A stretch of DNA of 64,000 nt from Paenarthrobacter aurescens (GTDB taxonomy: Bacteria; Actinomycetota; Actinomycetes; Actinomycetales; Micrococcaceae). Each line of letters starts with the position of its first letter. Position 1 is the stretch's first letter. Positions 33,311 to 43,220 of this stretch are shown here, one piece after another. The stretch spans positions 3,348,001 to 3,412,000 of the forward strand of contig NZ_CP157456.1 in the NCBI RefSeq assembly GCF_041549525.1. The letters run 5' to 3'. The notes beneath the pieces were generated by a model, which worked only from the letters and a program-made list of their open reading frames with translations, was not told the origin of the DNA and did not search any database. The position numbers and the translations under genes are program-made.

Positions 33311-34003
33311 TTATTGGGAGTTGGACCCTACGCCGGCCTCTTTGTAGAAGCCTTGGATGTGGGCGGCAACAAGTTCCGCTGCCTTGCCGCCGTCGTGGTT
33401 GTTTACTGCCGAGAGGATGGCGCGGTGCTCGGCACGAAGCCTGCTGGACGTCGCGTTCCAGTCGGGCAGATTTCCCGTCAGCTCGCCGGCGTAGTTCTCT
33501 ATGGCACCCCGGAGCGAGGCCATCATGGCGCTGACCACCGAGTTCCCGGCCGCCTGAGCCAAGGCCACGTGAAAACGTGCGTCGAGCGCCAGGAAGGTAT
33601 CGATGTCCGGCGCTGCATCCATCTGATCCAGGAGCTCAGCGGCTTCCTCCAAGGCCGGGACGCCAACGTGAGCCCGTTGGGCCGCCCAGGACTCCAGCAG
33701 GACGCGGGTCTCCACGATGTCCGCCACCGGCAGATGCCGTGTGGCCACGTGGAGCCGGAGGGTGGAACCGAGGGCGGAGCCAGGCTCGGCAATCACCACG
33801 GTGCCGGCATCCTTCCCCGAACCCACTCCTGCGCGGACCACGCCCATGGCCTCGAGTATCCGCACCGCTTCCCGGACGGAGGTCCGGGAAACGCTCAATT
33901 GCTCGGCCATGGCGCGCTCTCCCGGCAGCCGCCCACCCAGGGCGAGGTCTCCGTCAGACAGCTGCTTCTCGATCCATTGCAGGACCAACTCATGGGTACG
34001 CAT
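33311..34003 (-). CDS. GntR/FadR-family regulator, LldR type
   Basis: The 230-residue protein has an N-terminal GntR winged helix (GRLPGERAMAEQLSVSRTSV, REAVRILEA) and an FCD effector domain with the metal-binding pattern Asp (ALDARFHVALA), His (RAEHRAIL) and His (AAHIQGFY). It is divergent from lldD with two TGGT-N3-ACCA operators between them, the motif recognised by LldR in Corynebacterium glutamicum. It therefore probably represses lldD and itself until L-lactate is present. Its 3' end lies only 28 bp from the convergent lacI-type gene. Confidence 0.88.
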   Translation of the reverse strand: MRTHELVLQWIEKQLSDGDLALGGRLPGERAMAEQLSVSRTSVREAVRILEAMGVVRAGVGSGKDAGTVVIAEPGSALGSTLRLHVATRHLPVADIVETRVLLESWAAQRAHVGVPALEEAAELLDQMDAAPDIDTFLALDARFHVALAQAAGNSVVSAMMASLRGAIENYAGELTGNLPDWNATSSRLRAEHRAILSAVNNHDGGKAAELVAAHIQGFYKEAGVGSNSQ

Positions 34004-34016
34004 AACGGAATACTAG

Positions 34017-34060
34017 TTGATGTGGTCCAACCACATGGCTTACAGTGTGGTTAGACCACA
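34017..34060 (+). promoter_or_regulatory. lldD promoter with two LldR-type operators
   Basis: TGTGGTCCAACCACA (34021-34035) and TGTGGTTAGACCACA (34046-34060) are two 15-bp palindromes with centres 25 bp apart. A promoter TTGATG (34017-34022) and TACAGT (34041-34046), spacing 18, is interleaved, so bound repressor would cover the spacer and the start site. Confidence 0.78.
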
Positions 34061-34093
34061 GAGGCAGGACCACAGAATTCAAGGGAGAACCGC

Positions 34094-35425
34094 ATGACCG
34101 ACACCCTCGACCCCAAGATCACAGCCGCGCCCGCCAATGCCGGCAGCGATCAGAACGTAACCCGGCCGCAACAGCCTGCACCCGCCGTCGTGATTCCACC
34201 GGCACTGAAGCGCCGGGTACCCAAGGTTTCTGACCTGGCGCCGCTGATGCAGTTCAAGAAGCCCGAATTCAGCAAGACCGCCCGCCTCAAGCGGGCCAGC
34301 ACCATCTGGGAACTGCGGGATATGGCCAAGCGCCGCACACCGCAGGCACCCTTTGACTACACGGACGGTGCAGCCGAAGAAGAGATCACCCTCCGCCGGG
34401 CACGCCAGGCGTTCCAGGACATCGAGTTCCGTCCGGGCATCCTGCGCGACGTCTCAAAGATCGATCTCCGCACGGACATTCTGGGCAAGGAATCCCGGCT
34501 CCCGTTCGGCATTGCCCCCACCGGCTTCACGCGGATGATGCAATCCGAGGGTGAATATGCCGGCTCGCAGGCCGCTGAAGCCGCGGGCATCCCCTACACG
34601 CTCTCCACCATGGGCACCGCGTCAATCGAGGACGTTGCCACGGCCGCCCCGAACGGCCGCAACTGGTTCCAGCTGTACCTTTGGACGGACCGCCAACGTT
34701 CCCTGGAACTGATCGAACGCGCCGCCAAAGCCGGGAACGACACCCTCATGGTCACCGTGGACACCGCCGTCGCAGGTGCCCGCCTGCGCGATGTCCGCAA
34801 CGGCATGACCATCCCGCCGGCGCTGACCATCAAGACCGTCCTTGACGCCTCCTACCGCCCCGCCTGGTGGTTCAACTTCCTCACCCACGAGCCCCTGACG
34901 TTCGCCTCGCTCTCGCGCTACACGGGCACTGTGGCGGACCTGATCAACTCCATGTTTGATCCCACCCTGACCTACGAGGACCTGGACTGGCTGCGCGAAA
35001 CCTGGAAGGGCAAGCTGGTGGTCAAGGGCATCCAGACCGTGGAAGACGCCCGCAAAGTGGTGGATCATGGCGCCGATGGCATCATCCTGTCCAACCACGG
35101 CGGCCGCCAGCTGGACCGCGCACCCATCCCGTTCCACCTGCTGCCGGAGGTCACCTCGGCGCTGAAGGCGGACAACAGCAAGGCCGCGGTCATGCTGGAC
35201 ACGGGCATTATGAGCGGCGCGGACATTGTGGCCGCCCTGGCCCTGGGCGCAGACTTTGCCTTGATCGGCCGCGCGTACCTCTACGGACTCATGGCCGGTG
35301 GGCGCGAAGGCGTGGACCGTACCATCCAGATCCTGGAGAAGGACATGACGCGCACCATGGCACTGCTCGGAGTCAGCAAGGTGGCGGACCTGAACCCGGA
35401 CCACGTGCGGCTGCTCCAGCGCTGA
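34094..35425 (+). CDS. lldD: L-lactate dehydrogenase (quinone-linked, FMN-dependent)
   Basis: LldD oxidises L-lactate to pyruvate and passes electrons to the quinone pool. The 443-residue alpha-hydroxyacid oxidase family protein has the FMN and substrate motifs [36 protein letters not shown], the catalytic His/Arg in [12 protein letters not shown] and the terminal [20 protein letters not shown] ~55-residue Pro/Ala-rich N-terminal extension precedes the FMN domain. AAGGGAG precedes the ATG. Regulation by the divergent LldR-type protein is predicted from the operators. Confidence 0.94.
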   Translation: MTDTLDPKITAAPANAGSDQNVTRPQQPAPAVVIPPALKRRVPKVSDLAPLMQFKKPEFSKTARLKRASTIWELRDMAKRRTPQAPFDYTDGAAEEEITLRRARQAFQDIEFRPGILRDVSKIDLRTDILGKESRLPFGIAPTGFTRMMQSEGEYAGSQAAEAAGIPYTLSTMGTASIEDVATAAPNGRNWFQLYLWTDRQRSLELIERAAKAGNDTLMVTVDTAVAGARLRDVRNGMTIPPALTIKTVLDASYRPAWWFNFLTHEPLTFASLSRYTGTVADLINSMFDPTLTYEDLDWLRETWKGKLVVKGIQTVEDARKVVDHGADGIILSNHGGRQLDRAPIPFHLLPEVTSALKADNSKAAVMLDTGIMSGADIVAALALGADFALIGRAYLYGLMAGGREGVDRTIQILEKDMTRTMALLGVSKVADLNPDHVRLLQR

Positions 35426-35440
35426 CCGCACCCAAGTACG

Positions 35441-35486
35441 TAGCAGATCAGGTCGTTTTGAGCGCTCAAAACGACCTGATCTGCTA
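35441..35486. repeat. 46-bp perfect palindrome between lldD and gdhA
   Basis: TAGCAGATCAGGTCGTTTTG followed by AGCGCT and the exact reverse complement gives 23-bp arms with no unpaired centre. It lies between convergent stop codons (35425 and 35505), so it may terminate or insulate both transcripts, although there is no U-run at its ends. Confidence 0.85.
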
Positions 35487-35504
35487 TCCAGTTGGGCAGG
35501 GGCG

Positions 35505-36893
<1,389 letters not shown>

Positions 36894-37018
36894 TCATGGT
36901 TGCACCGAGGGATATGGGATCTCCATCCGGGATCAATGTGACCCGGATCGCTGAGTTAATACAACTGTAGAAAATCGTTGAAAACTCAAGGAAAGCAAAG
37001 GTTAACAAAAACTCACAA

Positions 37019-37034
37019 TGTGATGAGGATCACG
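37019..37034. promoter_or_regulatory. Putative Crp/GlxR-type binding site upstream of gdhA
   Basis: TGTGATGAGGATCACG matches the TGTGA-N6-TCACA consensus at nine of ten positions and contains a perfect GTGAT/ATCAC pair. It lies between gdhA and the end of the ArsR-type gene. Confidence 0.45.
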
Positions 37035-37049
37035 TTAGATGGGGTACGT

Positions 37050-37625
37050 CTACCGTTTACGGCCGAACTTCGGAAGGTTGGGCAGGTTGGGTAGATTCGC
37101 CAAAAGATCAGCGGCCTTAGTAGCAGCACGGCCCACGGTGCGGCCTATCTGCTGGGGCACAGTATCGTCCGACGCCGGATCCAAGGCCACCGGCGTCCCA
37201 CTCGCATGAACCTTTACAGCCTGCCCTACCGCATCCGCGCGGGTGGCAGGAACCTCGGGAGCGGGAGCTGCAGCCTCTGCCGCAGCAGGCTCAGCTTTGC
37301 GCTCCGTCGCAGGATCTCCTGCAGCGGCCGCTGTGGAAGGCGCGACGACGGCGGGAGCCGGGGTGCCGACGTCGAAGGTTTCCAGCCAGCTGGCGACGCC
37401 CGCCAGCGGCTTGGGATTGAGGGCATAGAAGCGCTTCTGGCCCTGAGCGCGCATGCTGACGAGATCCGCCTCGCGGAGCACTTTCAAGTGCTTGGAGATA
37501 GTGGGCTGGCTCGCAGCCAACTCCTCCACCAATTCGCCTACAGCTTTATCCCCAGAGCGGAGGGAGACCAGGATATCGCGCCTGGTTGCCTCAGCTATGA
37601 CGGCAAATACGTCGTCAGTCACCAT
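37050..37625 (-). CDS. ArsR-family winged-helix regulator with Ala/Pro-rich tail
   Basis: The 191-residue protein has an ArsR-type DNA-binding domain (FAVIAEATRRDILVSLRSGD, then QPTISKHLKVLREADLV and a QKRFYALNP wing). No metal-binding Cys motif is present. The second half is a low-complexity Ala/Pro/Glu-rich tail, ending in a repeated NLPNLPNLP motif and basic GRKR. GGGAGG before the ATG at 37625 supports the start. Homologs of the HTH part that regulate growth- or heat-related genes are common in actinobacteria, but the target here is unknown. Confidence 0.83.
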   Translation of the reverse strand: MVTDDVFAVIAEATRRDILVSLRSGDKAVGELVEELAASQPTISKHLKVLREADLVSMRAQGQKRFYALNPKPLAGVASWLETFDVGTPAPAVVAPSTAAAAGDPATERKAEPAAAEAAAPAPEVPATRADAVGQAVKVHASGTPVALDPASDDTVPQQIGRTVGRAATKAADLLANLPNLPNLPKFGRKR

Positions 37626-37720
37626 GCCTCCCACCCTAGCGACATATACGCCAATTGGCATCCCTGTTTCGTGGCGCTACAGGGTGGGCGGCGTCAACGC
37701 GCACTCGAACCAGGGAACGC

Positions 37721-38947
37721 TCAGTCGAACCAGGGATCCAGCCCGTACAGGGGAAAGATCTCCTTGCGTGTGGCTATGACGGTCCGGTCAACCTCGTCCG
37801 CGGGGTCGTAGCCCACTTCCCAGGAGCGCCACCAGACGTCCACGTCATCGCCCATGGACTCCGGGGCCCACACTCCGTACGTTTCTTTCACGTACGTCCG
37901 CCACGCTTCCGGCACCGGCGTGCGCAGCGGCACCGGGCGCTGGGTCACCATGCCAATCAGGTGGCTCCATGCCCTGGGCACAACGCCTGTGACGTCATAG
38001 CCGCCACCGCCTGTGGCGATCCAACGGTTGTCACAGTACCGGGCTGCAAGGCCGGCGACGGCGGAGGCCGCCTCACGCTGTCCGTCAACGCTGAGGTTCA
38101 GGTGCGTCAGGGGATCGTCCCGGTGGGAGTCGCACCCGTGCTGGCTGACAATGACTTCGGGCCCGAAGGCGCCAACAAGTTGCGGGACCACTGCGTGGAA
38201 AGCCCGCAACCAGGCGGCGTCCCCCGTGAAGGCAGGTAGCGCAATGTTGACCGCCGTACCCGGAGCCTTGGGCCCGCCGGTTTCATTGGCAAAGCCGGTC
38301 CCGGGGAAAAGGGTGAGGCCCGTTTCGTGCAGGCTGATGGTCATGACCCGGGGGTCGTTCCAGAAAATACTTTGCGTACCGTCGCCGTGATGGGCATCGA
38401 CGTCAATTGCCACCACCCGCTGCACACCGCCGTCGAGCAGCCGTTGAATGGCCAGGGCGACGTCGTTGTAAACGCAAAAACCGCTGGCCCGCTCACGCGC
38501 AGCGTGGTGCATTCCGCCGCTGAAGTTCACAGCCCGGACAGCCTGCCCGCTCAGGATGGTCTCCGCCGCCACCAGCGAACCGCCGGCCAGGCGGGCACTT
38601 GCCTCGTGCATGCCGGCGAACGCGGGATCATCCTCGGTGCCCAGCCCGCGGTCCTCCTCAGGAGTGGAGGGGTCGGCGCTGACCCGCTGAACGGCCGCAA
38701 CGTATTCGGGGCTGTGGACGGTAAAAAGTTCGACGTCGGTGGCTACCGTAGGTGCCTGGACGGCCACATGATGGTGGCTGAACAGGCCCAGGGATTCGGC
38801 GAGGCGCGCTGTCAGCTCAAGCCGCTGCGGCGCCATGGGATGTCCCGGACCAAAGTTGTAAGCAGTCATGGCTGGATCCCACACCACCGTCGTTGGCAGT
38901 GCGGACCGCGTAATGCTGGAAGCTGTTGTTCCAAGCCGTGAGTTCAT
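37721..38947 (-). CDS. acuC: AcuC-type histone deacetylase-family protein
   Basis: The 408-residue zinc-dependent deacetylase has the class I/II HDAC-like residues: AVNFSGGMHHA (active-site His pair), the zinc ligands DVDAHHGDGT and the later HGCDSHRDDPL, and the catalytic Tyr in GGGGYD. AcuC in Bacillus deacetylates acetyl-CoA synthetase, activating it for acetate and acetoin use; here it may deacetylate acyl-CoA synthetases. It is not adjacent to such a gene in this window. The start codon overlaps no other gene and the divergent ktrB gene begins ~100 bp away. Confidence 0.9.
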   Translation of the reverse strand: MNSRLGTTASSITRSALPTTVVWDPAMTAYNFGPGHPMAPQRLELTARLAESLGLFSHHHVAVQAPTVATDVELFTVHSPEYVAAVQRVSADPSTPEEDRGLGTEDDPAFAGMHEASARLAGGSLVAAETILSGQAVRAVNFSGGMHHAARERASGFCVYNDVALAIQRLLDGGVQRVVAIDVDAHHGDGTQSIFWNDPRVMTISLHETGLTLFPGTGFANETGGPKAPGTAVNIALPAFTGDAAWLRAFHAVVPQLVGAFGPEVIVSQHGCDSHRDDPLTHLNLSVDGQREAASAVAGLAARYCDNRWIATGGGGYDVTGVVPRAWSHLIGMVTQRPVPLRTPVPEAWRTYVKETYGVWAPESMGDDVDVWWRSWEVGYDPADEVDRTVIATRKEIFPLYGLDPWFD

Positions 38948-39049
38948 CCAGAACAGGCTACCTGAGCCTGAAGGGCCCTTCCGCCCGGTTACGCCCCGGG
39001 AATAGTGGTTTACTACTCAGGAAAGCTTGTTCAACCGAGGAAGAGCGCC

Positions 39050-40483
39050 ATGTCTCAAAGCCAGTCGCGGTCCACCAGCCCGACCAACTGGCAACCCAAC
39101 CAGCAGGAGCGGGAAGGTCTGTGGATCTTCACGCGCGTGCGCGACTTTGTTGACAACATTGCCAACACCTCACCCGCGCGTTTGGCGTTGACCGTCTTTG
39201 CCGTGGTGATTCTGGTTTTCACCGGCTTGCTGTCCTTGCCTGCAGCTTCCGCCGCCGGCACGGTCACTCCCCTGCACCAGTCCATGTTTACCGCCGTCTC
39301 CGCCGTGTGCGTCACCGGCCTGACGGTTGTTTCCACCGCCACGCACTGGACCTTCTTTGGTCAGCTGGTCATTTTGGTAGGCATCTTTGTTGGCGGCCTT
39401 GGCACCTTGACCCTGGCCTCCCTGCTGGCCCTGATGGTCAGCAAACGGCTGGGCGTGCGCGGCAAGCTGATCGCCCAGGAAGCCATGAACAACGCCGGCA
39501 GGCTCGGCGAGGTTGGTACCCTGCTCCGGATCGTCATTGTCACCTCGGTGGTCATTGAAGCAGCGTTGGCAATCGCCCTGATCCCCCGTTTCATGGTGCT
39601 CGGCGAGAGCTTCTGGCAATCCGTATGGCACGGCGTCTTCTACTCCATCTCGGCGTTCAACAACGCCGGATTCACGCCCCACTCTGACGGCATCGTCCCC
39701 TACGAGACCGATCTTTGGATCCTCATCCCGTTGATGTTGGGCGTGTTCCTCGGCAGCCTCGGCTTCCCCGTGGTGATGGTGCTGCAGCAGAACGGGCTGA
39801 ACTGGAAGAAGTGGAACCTCCACACCAAGCTCACCATCCAGGTCTCGTTCATCCTGCTGGCGGCGGGCACTGTGTTGTGGGCGTTGATGGAGTGGGACAA
39901 CGTGCGGACCATCGGCCACATGGATATGGGCGATAAGGTGATCCATTCCCTGTTCGCGTCCGTCATGACCCGTTCGGGCGGCTTCAACCTGGTGGATCAG
40001 AACCACATGGAGTCCACCACCATGCTCCTCACCGATGCCCTCATGTTTGCCGGCGGTGGCTCCGCGTCCACGGCCGGCGGCATCAAAGTGACAACCATTG
40101 CGGTCATGTTCCTGGCAATCATGGCCGAAGCCCGCGGCGACGCCGACGTGAAGGTCTACGGACGCACCATTCCCCAAGGCACCATGCGCGTGGCCATCTC
40201 CGTGATCGTGGCCGGCGCCACCCTGGTGTCCGTGGCGGCATTCCTGCTGCTCTCCATCAGCGGCGCTTCACTGGACCGGGTGCTCTTTGAGTCCATTTCC
40301 GCCTTCGCCACCGTGGGACTGAGCACCAACCTCAGTGCCGAGCTGCCGCCGTCGGGCGTTTATGTCCTGACCGCCTTGATGTTCGCCGGCCGTGTGGGCA
40401 CCGTAACCCTCGCAGCCGGATTGGCCCTTCGCCAACGCAGCCAGCTGTACCACTACCCGGAAGAGAGGCCAATCATTGGCTAG
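39050..40483 (+). CDS. ktrB: Potassium uptake protein, KtrB/TrkH type
   Basis: The 477-residue membrane protein has the four pore-loop repeats of the K+ transporter superfamily: SAVCVTGLTVV, SAFNNAGFTPHSDG, TRSGGFNLVD and SAFATVGLSTNL, each with the selectivity Gly. Ten or so hydrophobic segments are visible, with a long polar N-terminus. GAGGAAGAG before the ATG at 39050 fixes the start. It is coupled to the gating subunit gene by an 8-bp overlap. It forms the ion-conducting dimer gated by the KtrA ring. Confidence 0.94.
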   Translation: MSQSQSRSTSPTNWQPNQQEREGLWIFTRVRDFVDNIANTSPARLALTVFAVVILVFTGLLSLPAASAAGTVTPLHQSMFTAVSAVCVTGLTVVSTATHWTFFGQLVILVGIFVGGLGTLTLASLLALMVSKRLGVRGKLIAQEAMNNAGRLGEVGTLLRIVIVTSVVIEAALAIALIPRFMVLGESFWQSVWHGVFYSISAFNNAGFTPHSDGIVPYETDLWILIPLMLGVFLGSLGFPVVMVLQQNGLNWKKWNLHTKLTIQVSFILLAAGTVLWALMEWDNVRTIGHMDMGDKVIHSLFASVMTRSGGFNLVDQNHMESTTMLLTDALMFAGGGSASTAGGIKVTTIAVMFLAIMAEARGDADVKVYGRTIPQGTMRVAISVIVAGATLVSVAAFLLLSISGASLDRVLFESISAFATVGLSTNLSAELPPSGVYVLTALMFAGRVGTVTLAAGLALRQRSQLYHYPEERPIIG

Positions 40484-41162
40484 TAGCACAGGGGCAGCAA
40501 ACCGCCCCGCCCACAATTCACCAGTGCTGGTTATTGGCCTTGGCCGGTTTGGATCCGCCACGGCTGAGCAGCTGGTCAAGCAGGGCCGCGAAGTCCTGGC
40601 CATTGAGCGGGACCGCACCCTCGTCCAGAAATGGGCGCCCGTCCTCACTCACGTGGTGGAAGCCGATGCCACCAACATTGATGCCCTGCGCCAGTTGGGA
40701 GCCCAGGAGTTCAGCTCAGCGGTGGTAGGTGTTGGTACCTCAATCGAGTCCTCCGTGCTCATCACCGTGAACCTGGTGGACCTGGGCATCCAACACCTGT
40801 GGGTCAAAGCCATCACGCCCTCGCATGGCAAGATCCTCACCCGGATCGGCGCAAACCATGTGATCTACCCGGAGGCCGACGCCGGTGTCCGCGCAGCCCA
40901 CCTGGTGTCCGGGCGGATGCTGGACTTCATCGAGTTCGACGACGATTATGCGATCGTTAAAATGTACCCGCCCAAGGAAACCGTGGGTTTCACGCTGGAG
41001 GAATCGAAGGTCCGCTCCAAGTACGGCGTGACGATCGTGGGCGTGAAGACCCCCGGCGAGGACTTCACGTACGCCCGGCCGGAAACCAAGGTGTCCAGCC
41101 ACGACATGTTGATTGTGTCCGGGCACGTGGACCTGCTGGAGCGCTTCGCAGCCCGTCCGTAA
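40476..41162 (+). CDS. ktrA: Potassium uptake regulatory subunit, KtrA/TrkA type
   Basis: The 228-residue cytosolic protein has a TrkA-N (RCK) Rossmann domain with GLGRFGSATAEQL and Glu/Asp (AIERD) at the end of strand 2, and a TrkA-C domain (KETVGFTLEESKVRSKYGVT onwards). It starts at a TTG with GAGAGG six bases upstream, inside the 3' end of ktrB. It forms an octameric ring that gates KtrB in response to ATP/ADP. The transcript runs into hairpin element 2. Confidence 0.93.
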   Translation: MASSTGAANRPAHNSPVLVIGLGRFGSATAEQLVKQGREVLAIERDRTLVQKWAPVLTHVVEADATNIDALRQLGAQEFSSAVVGVGTSIESSVLITVNLVDLGIQHLWVKAITPSHGKILTRIGANHVIYPEADAGVRAAHLVSGRMLDFIEFDDDYAIVKMYPPKETVGFTLEESKVRSKYGVTIVGVKTPGEDFTYARPETKVSSHDMLIVSGHVDLLERFAARP

Positions 41163-41169
41163 CCCCTTG

Positions 41170-41230
41170 GAGTTTTTGTACAGATAACGCCCCTAAGAAC
41201 CGCTCTTAGGGGCGTTATCTGTACACAAAA
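41170..41230. repeat. Long hairpin element 2 (related to element 1)
   Basis: Inner arms GTACAGATAACGCCCCTAAG plus A (41178-41198) and the exact complement (41204-41224) form a 21-bp stem with a 5-nt loop; the outer T/A runs pair imperfectly. The first 16 bases TGGAGTTTTTGTACAG (from 41168) are identical to element 1 at 11548. It lies between convergent ktrA and proC and ends at the proC stop codon. Confidence 0.88.
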
Positions 41231-42061
41231 TCAGCTGAGCTGTTTGGTGATCTCAGCTGCGCGGGCTGCTGCCGCACGCGCGCCGTCGGCAATGATCCTG
41301 GGGATGCCGCCGTCGTCGAAAGCCGCGATGGCACGCTCTGTGGTTCCGTTGGGGCTGGTGACGGCGATGCGCAGGGCGGAGGGGTCCGCGCCCGGTTCGG
41401 CCAGCATGAAACCGGCACCCGCAACAGTTTCGCGGGCCAGCATCACGGACAGCTCCTGGTCCAAACCAAGCTCGACGCCGGCCGCAGCCATGGCTTCTGC
41501 GAGGTAGAACGCGTAGGCCGGACCGGAGCCGCTGATGGCCGAGAGCGCATCAACCTGCTCTTCAGGGATCTCCACCACCGTGCCCGCGCCAGCCAATGCC
41601 TTCTTGGCCCTTTCGAGCTGTTCAGGGGTGCAGTGGGTACCCGCAGAAACGGAGACGACGCCGCGGCCCAGCCGTGCCGGCGTGTTGGGCATGGTGCGGA
41701 TCACCGGTTGTCCGTCCGGCAGCGCCGCTTCCAGCTGGGCAATGGAAACTGCCGCTGCAACACTCACAACAATCGTCTCTTTTGCCAGTGCCGGGCTGAT
41801 CTCCCGGGCCAGGTCCAGGATGCCTACCGGCTTAACGCCAAGGATGACCATGCTGGAGCCCTTGGTGGCCAACTTGTTGTTGTCCGGCTCCTCCTCGCCT
41901 GCAATGGCCATAACCCCGTGGCGCTGGGCAAGTTCATCGGCCCGTTCTGCACGGCGGACGGTGGCCACGATGTCTGACGGGTCCGTCCCGGCGGCAATAA
42001 GACCGCCCAGAATTGCCTCGTTCATGGATCCACAGCCAAGGAATGCGATTCGGTTGCTCAT
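41231..42061 (-). CDS. proC: Pyrroline-5-carboxylate reductase
   Basis: ProC catalyses the last step of proline synthesis. The 276-residue protein has the N-terminal FLGCGSMNEAILGGL dinucleotide-binding loop, ILGVKP, VRTMPNTPA-type segment (IRTMPNTPARLG) and the C-terminal dimer/substrate signature ISGSGPAYAFYLAEAM followed by TSPNGTTERAIAAF. It lies about 320 bp upstream of the TIM-barrel/ppx pair on the same strand, the same set seen around Rv0500. Confidence 0.95.
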   Translation of the reverse strand: MSNRIAFLGCGSMNEAILGGLIAAGTDPSDIVATVRRAERADELAQRHGVMAIAGEEEPDNNKLATKGSSMVILGVKPVGILDLAREISPALAKETIVVSVAAAVSIAQLEAALPDGQPVIRTMPNTPARLGRGVVSVSAGTHCTPEQLERAKKALAGAGTVVEIPEEQVDALSAISGSGPAYAFYLAEAMAAAGVELGLDQELSVMLARETVAGAGFMLAEPGADPSALRIAVTSPNGTTERAIAAFDDGGIPRIIADGARAAAARAAEITKQLS

Positions 42062-42385
42062 GGCTCCATCATTGCAGTTGGCCGTGGACGGGGTCTAACA
42101 GTTTACGGATTCACAGCTTGCTCCCAAGGTTATTGCAGGCAGCACTCATCCTTGGTCCGTAACTTAGTAGTTACCTCATTGAGGGTGCGAGTGATGAAGG
42201 CGGGCATGGGGATGTCCGCCAGCAGCACCGGTGGCCGGGCGGGTTTTCCCCCATTTCCCGATTCGGCCGCCGGTGCTTTCGCTTTTAACGCGGGGTTTCA
42301 CGGGGCCAGCAGTGCGAATCCCGCACTTGTTCGCCTGACTCCCCCTTACAGGGCGGGTCAAACGAACAAGCGCGGGACCGGTGGA
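42062..42385. other. 324-bp gap between proC and the TIM-barrel gene, with a stem-loop
   Basis: No convincing gene is present. Three inverted repeats are visible: GTAACTTAGTAGTTAC at about 42160, CCTCATTGAGG just after it, and a larger stem CCCGC-A-CTTGTTCG (42320-42333) with CGAACAAG-C-GCGGG (42363-42376). The large stem is ~10 bp beyond the stop codon of the TIM-barrel gene and may end its transcript; the small repeats probably lie in the proC promoter region. Confidence 0.5.
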
Positions 42386-43219
42386 CTAGTTGTCGACCGA
42401 ACGCAGCATGGGAACACTGAGATGTTGCCGGGCAAACCGCAGGGTTTCAGCCAGCATCTCCTCGCGCTCCCCCGCCACCTTGGCCTTGCGGGTGGAAATT
42501 TCAGCCACAACCACGCCGTCGAACCCCGTGGCTGCCAGGTGCTGCAGGGCATCGGCACACTGCTGCGTTCCTGTGCCCGGCACCAAGTGCTCGTCCTTGC
42601 CCGAACCTGAGCCATCAGTGAGATGGACGTGGCGGAGCTTGTTTCCCAGCGCCTTGATGGCTTCCAGACTGTTGGCCCCGGCAGTGGCGGCGTGCGAGAA
42701 GTCCCACGTGACGTCGTCGTAATCCTGACCCAACGGGTCCCAGTGCGGCAGGTAGGCCACAGCCTCGCGCCCACGGACCCTCCAGGGGTACATGTTCTCC
42801 ACGGCGATCCGCACCCGGTACCTTGCGGCGATTTCACGGACGCCTTCTACGAAGTTCTCCGCATAATTGGACTGCCAGCGGAATGGCGGGTGGACCACCA
42901 CGGTGTCGCAACCGACGTCCGCGGCCATCTGGCAGGACTTCTCGATCTTGTTCCACGCCGTACCCCACACCTGCTGCGTCAACAACAAAGTGGGCGCATG
43001 GATGGAGACGATCTCCTGGTGGTACCGGTGGCTCAGCTGAATCAGGGCATCAGGGTTCTGGCTCACCGCGTTATTGGTGACCATCACCTCCACGCCCTCA
43101 TAACCCAGGTCCTGCGCCACGGCGAAGGCGTCATGGACGCTCAGCGGGTACACGGACGCGCTGGACAGCGCCACGGGAATTTGGCGGTCATTCACTTCAG
43201 GTTCGACGTCGTTGCTCAT
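42386..43219 (-). CDS. Sugar phosphate isomerase/epimerase-type TIM-barrel protein
   Basis: The 277-residue protein has the AP-endonuclease-2-like barrel seen in xylose isomerase-like proteins: strand/ligand segments YEGVEVMV, VSIHAPTLL, DTVVVHPPF, IAVENMYPW, DFSHAATAG and HVHLTDGSG, carrying Glu, His and Asp residues for divalent metals. It corresponds in position and type to Rv0498 in mycobacteria. Its ATG lies one base beyond the stop of the ppx-like gene, so the two are coupled. The substrate is unknown. Confidence 0.88.
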   Translation of the reverse strand: MSNDVEPEVNDRQIPVALSSASVYPLSVHDAFAVAQDLGYEGVEVMVTNNAVSQNPDALIQLSHRYHQEIVSIHAPTLLLTQQVWGTAWNKIEKSCQMAADVGCDTVVVHPPFRWQSNYAENFVEGVREIAARYRVRIAVENMYPWRVRGREAVAYLPHWDPLGQDYDDVTWDFSHAATAGANSLEAIKALGNKLRHVHLTDGSGSGKDEHLVPGTGTQQCADALQHLAATGFDGVVVAEISTRKAKVAGEREEMLAETLRFARQHLSVPMLRSVDN

Positions 43220-43220
43220 C

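Noticed and set aside
42152..42610. Plus-strand gene in the gap after proC
   Set aside because: The frame runs antisense into the isomerase gene, has no ribosome site and no recognisable domain.
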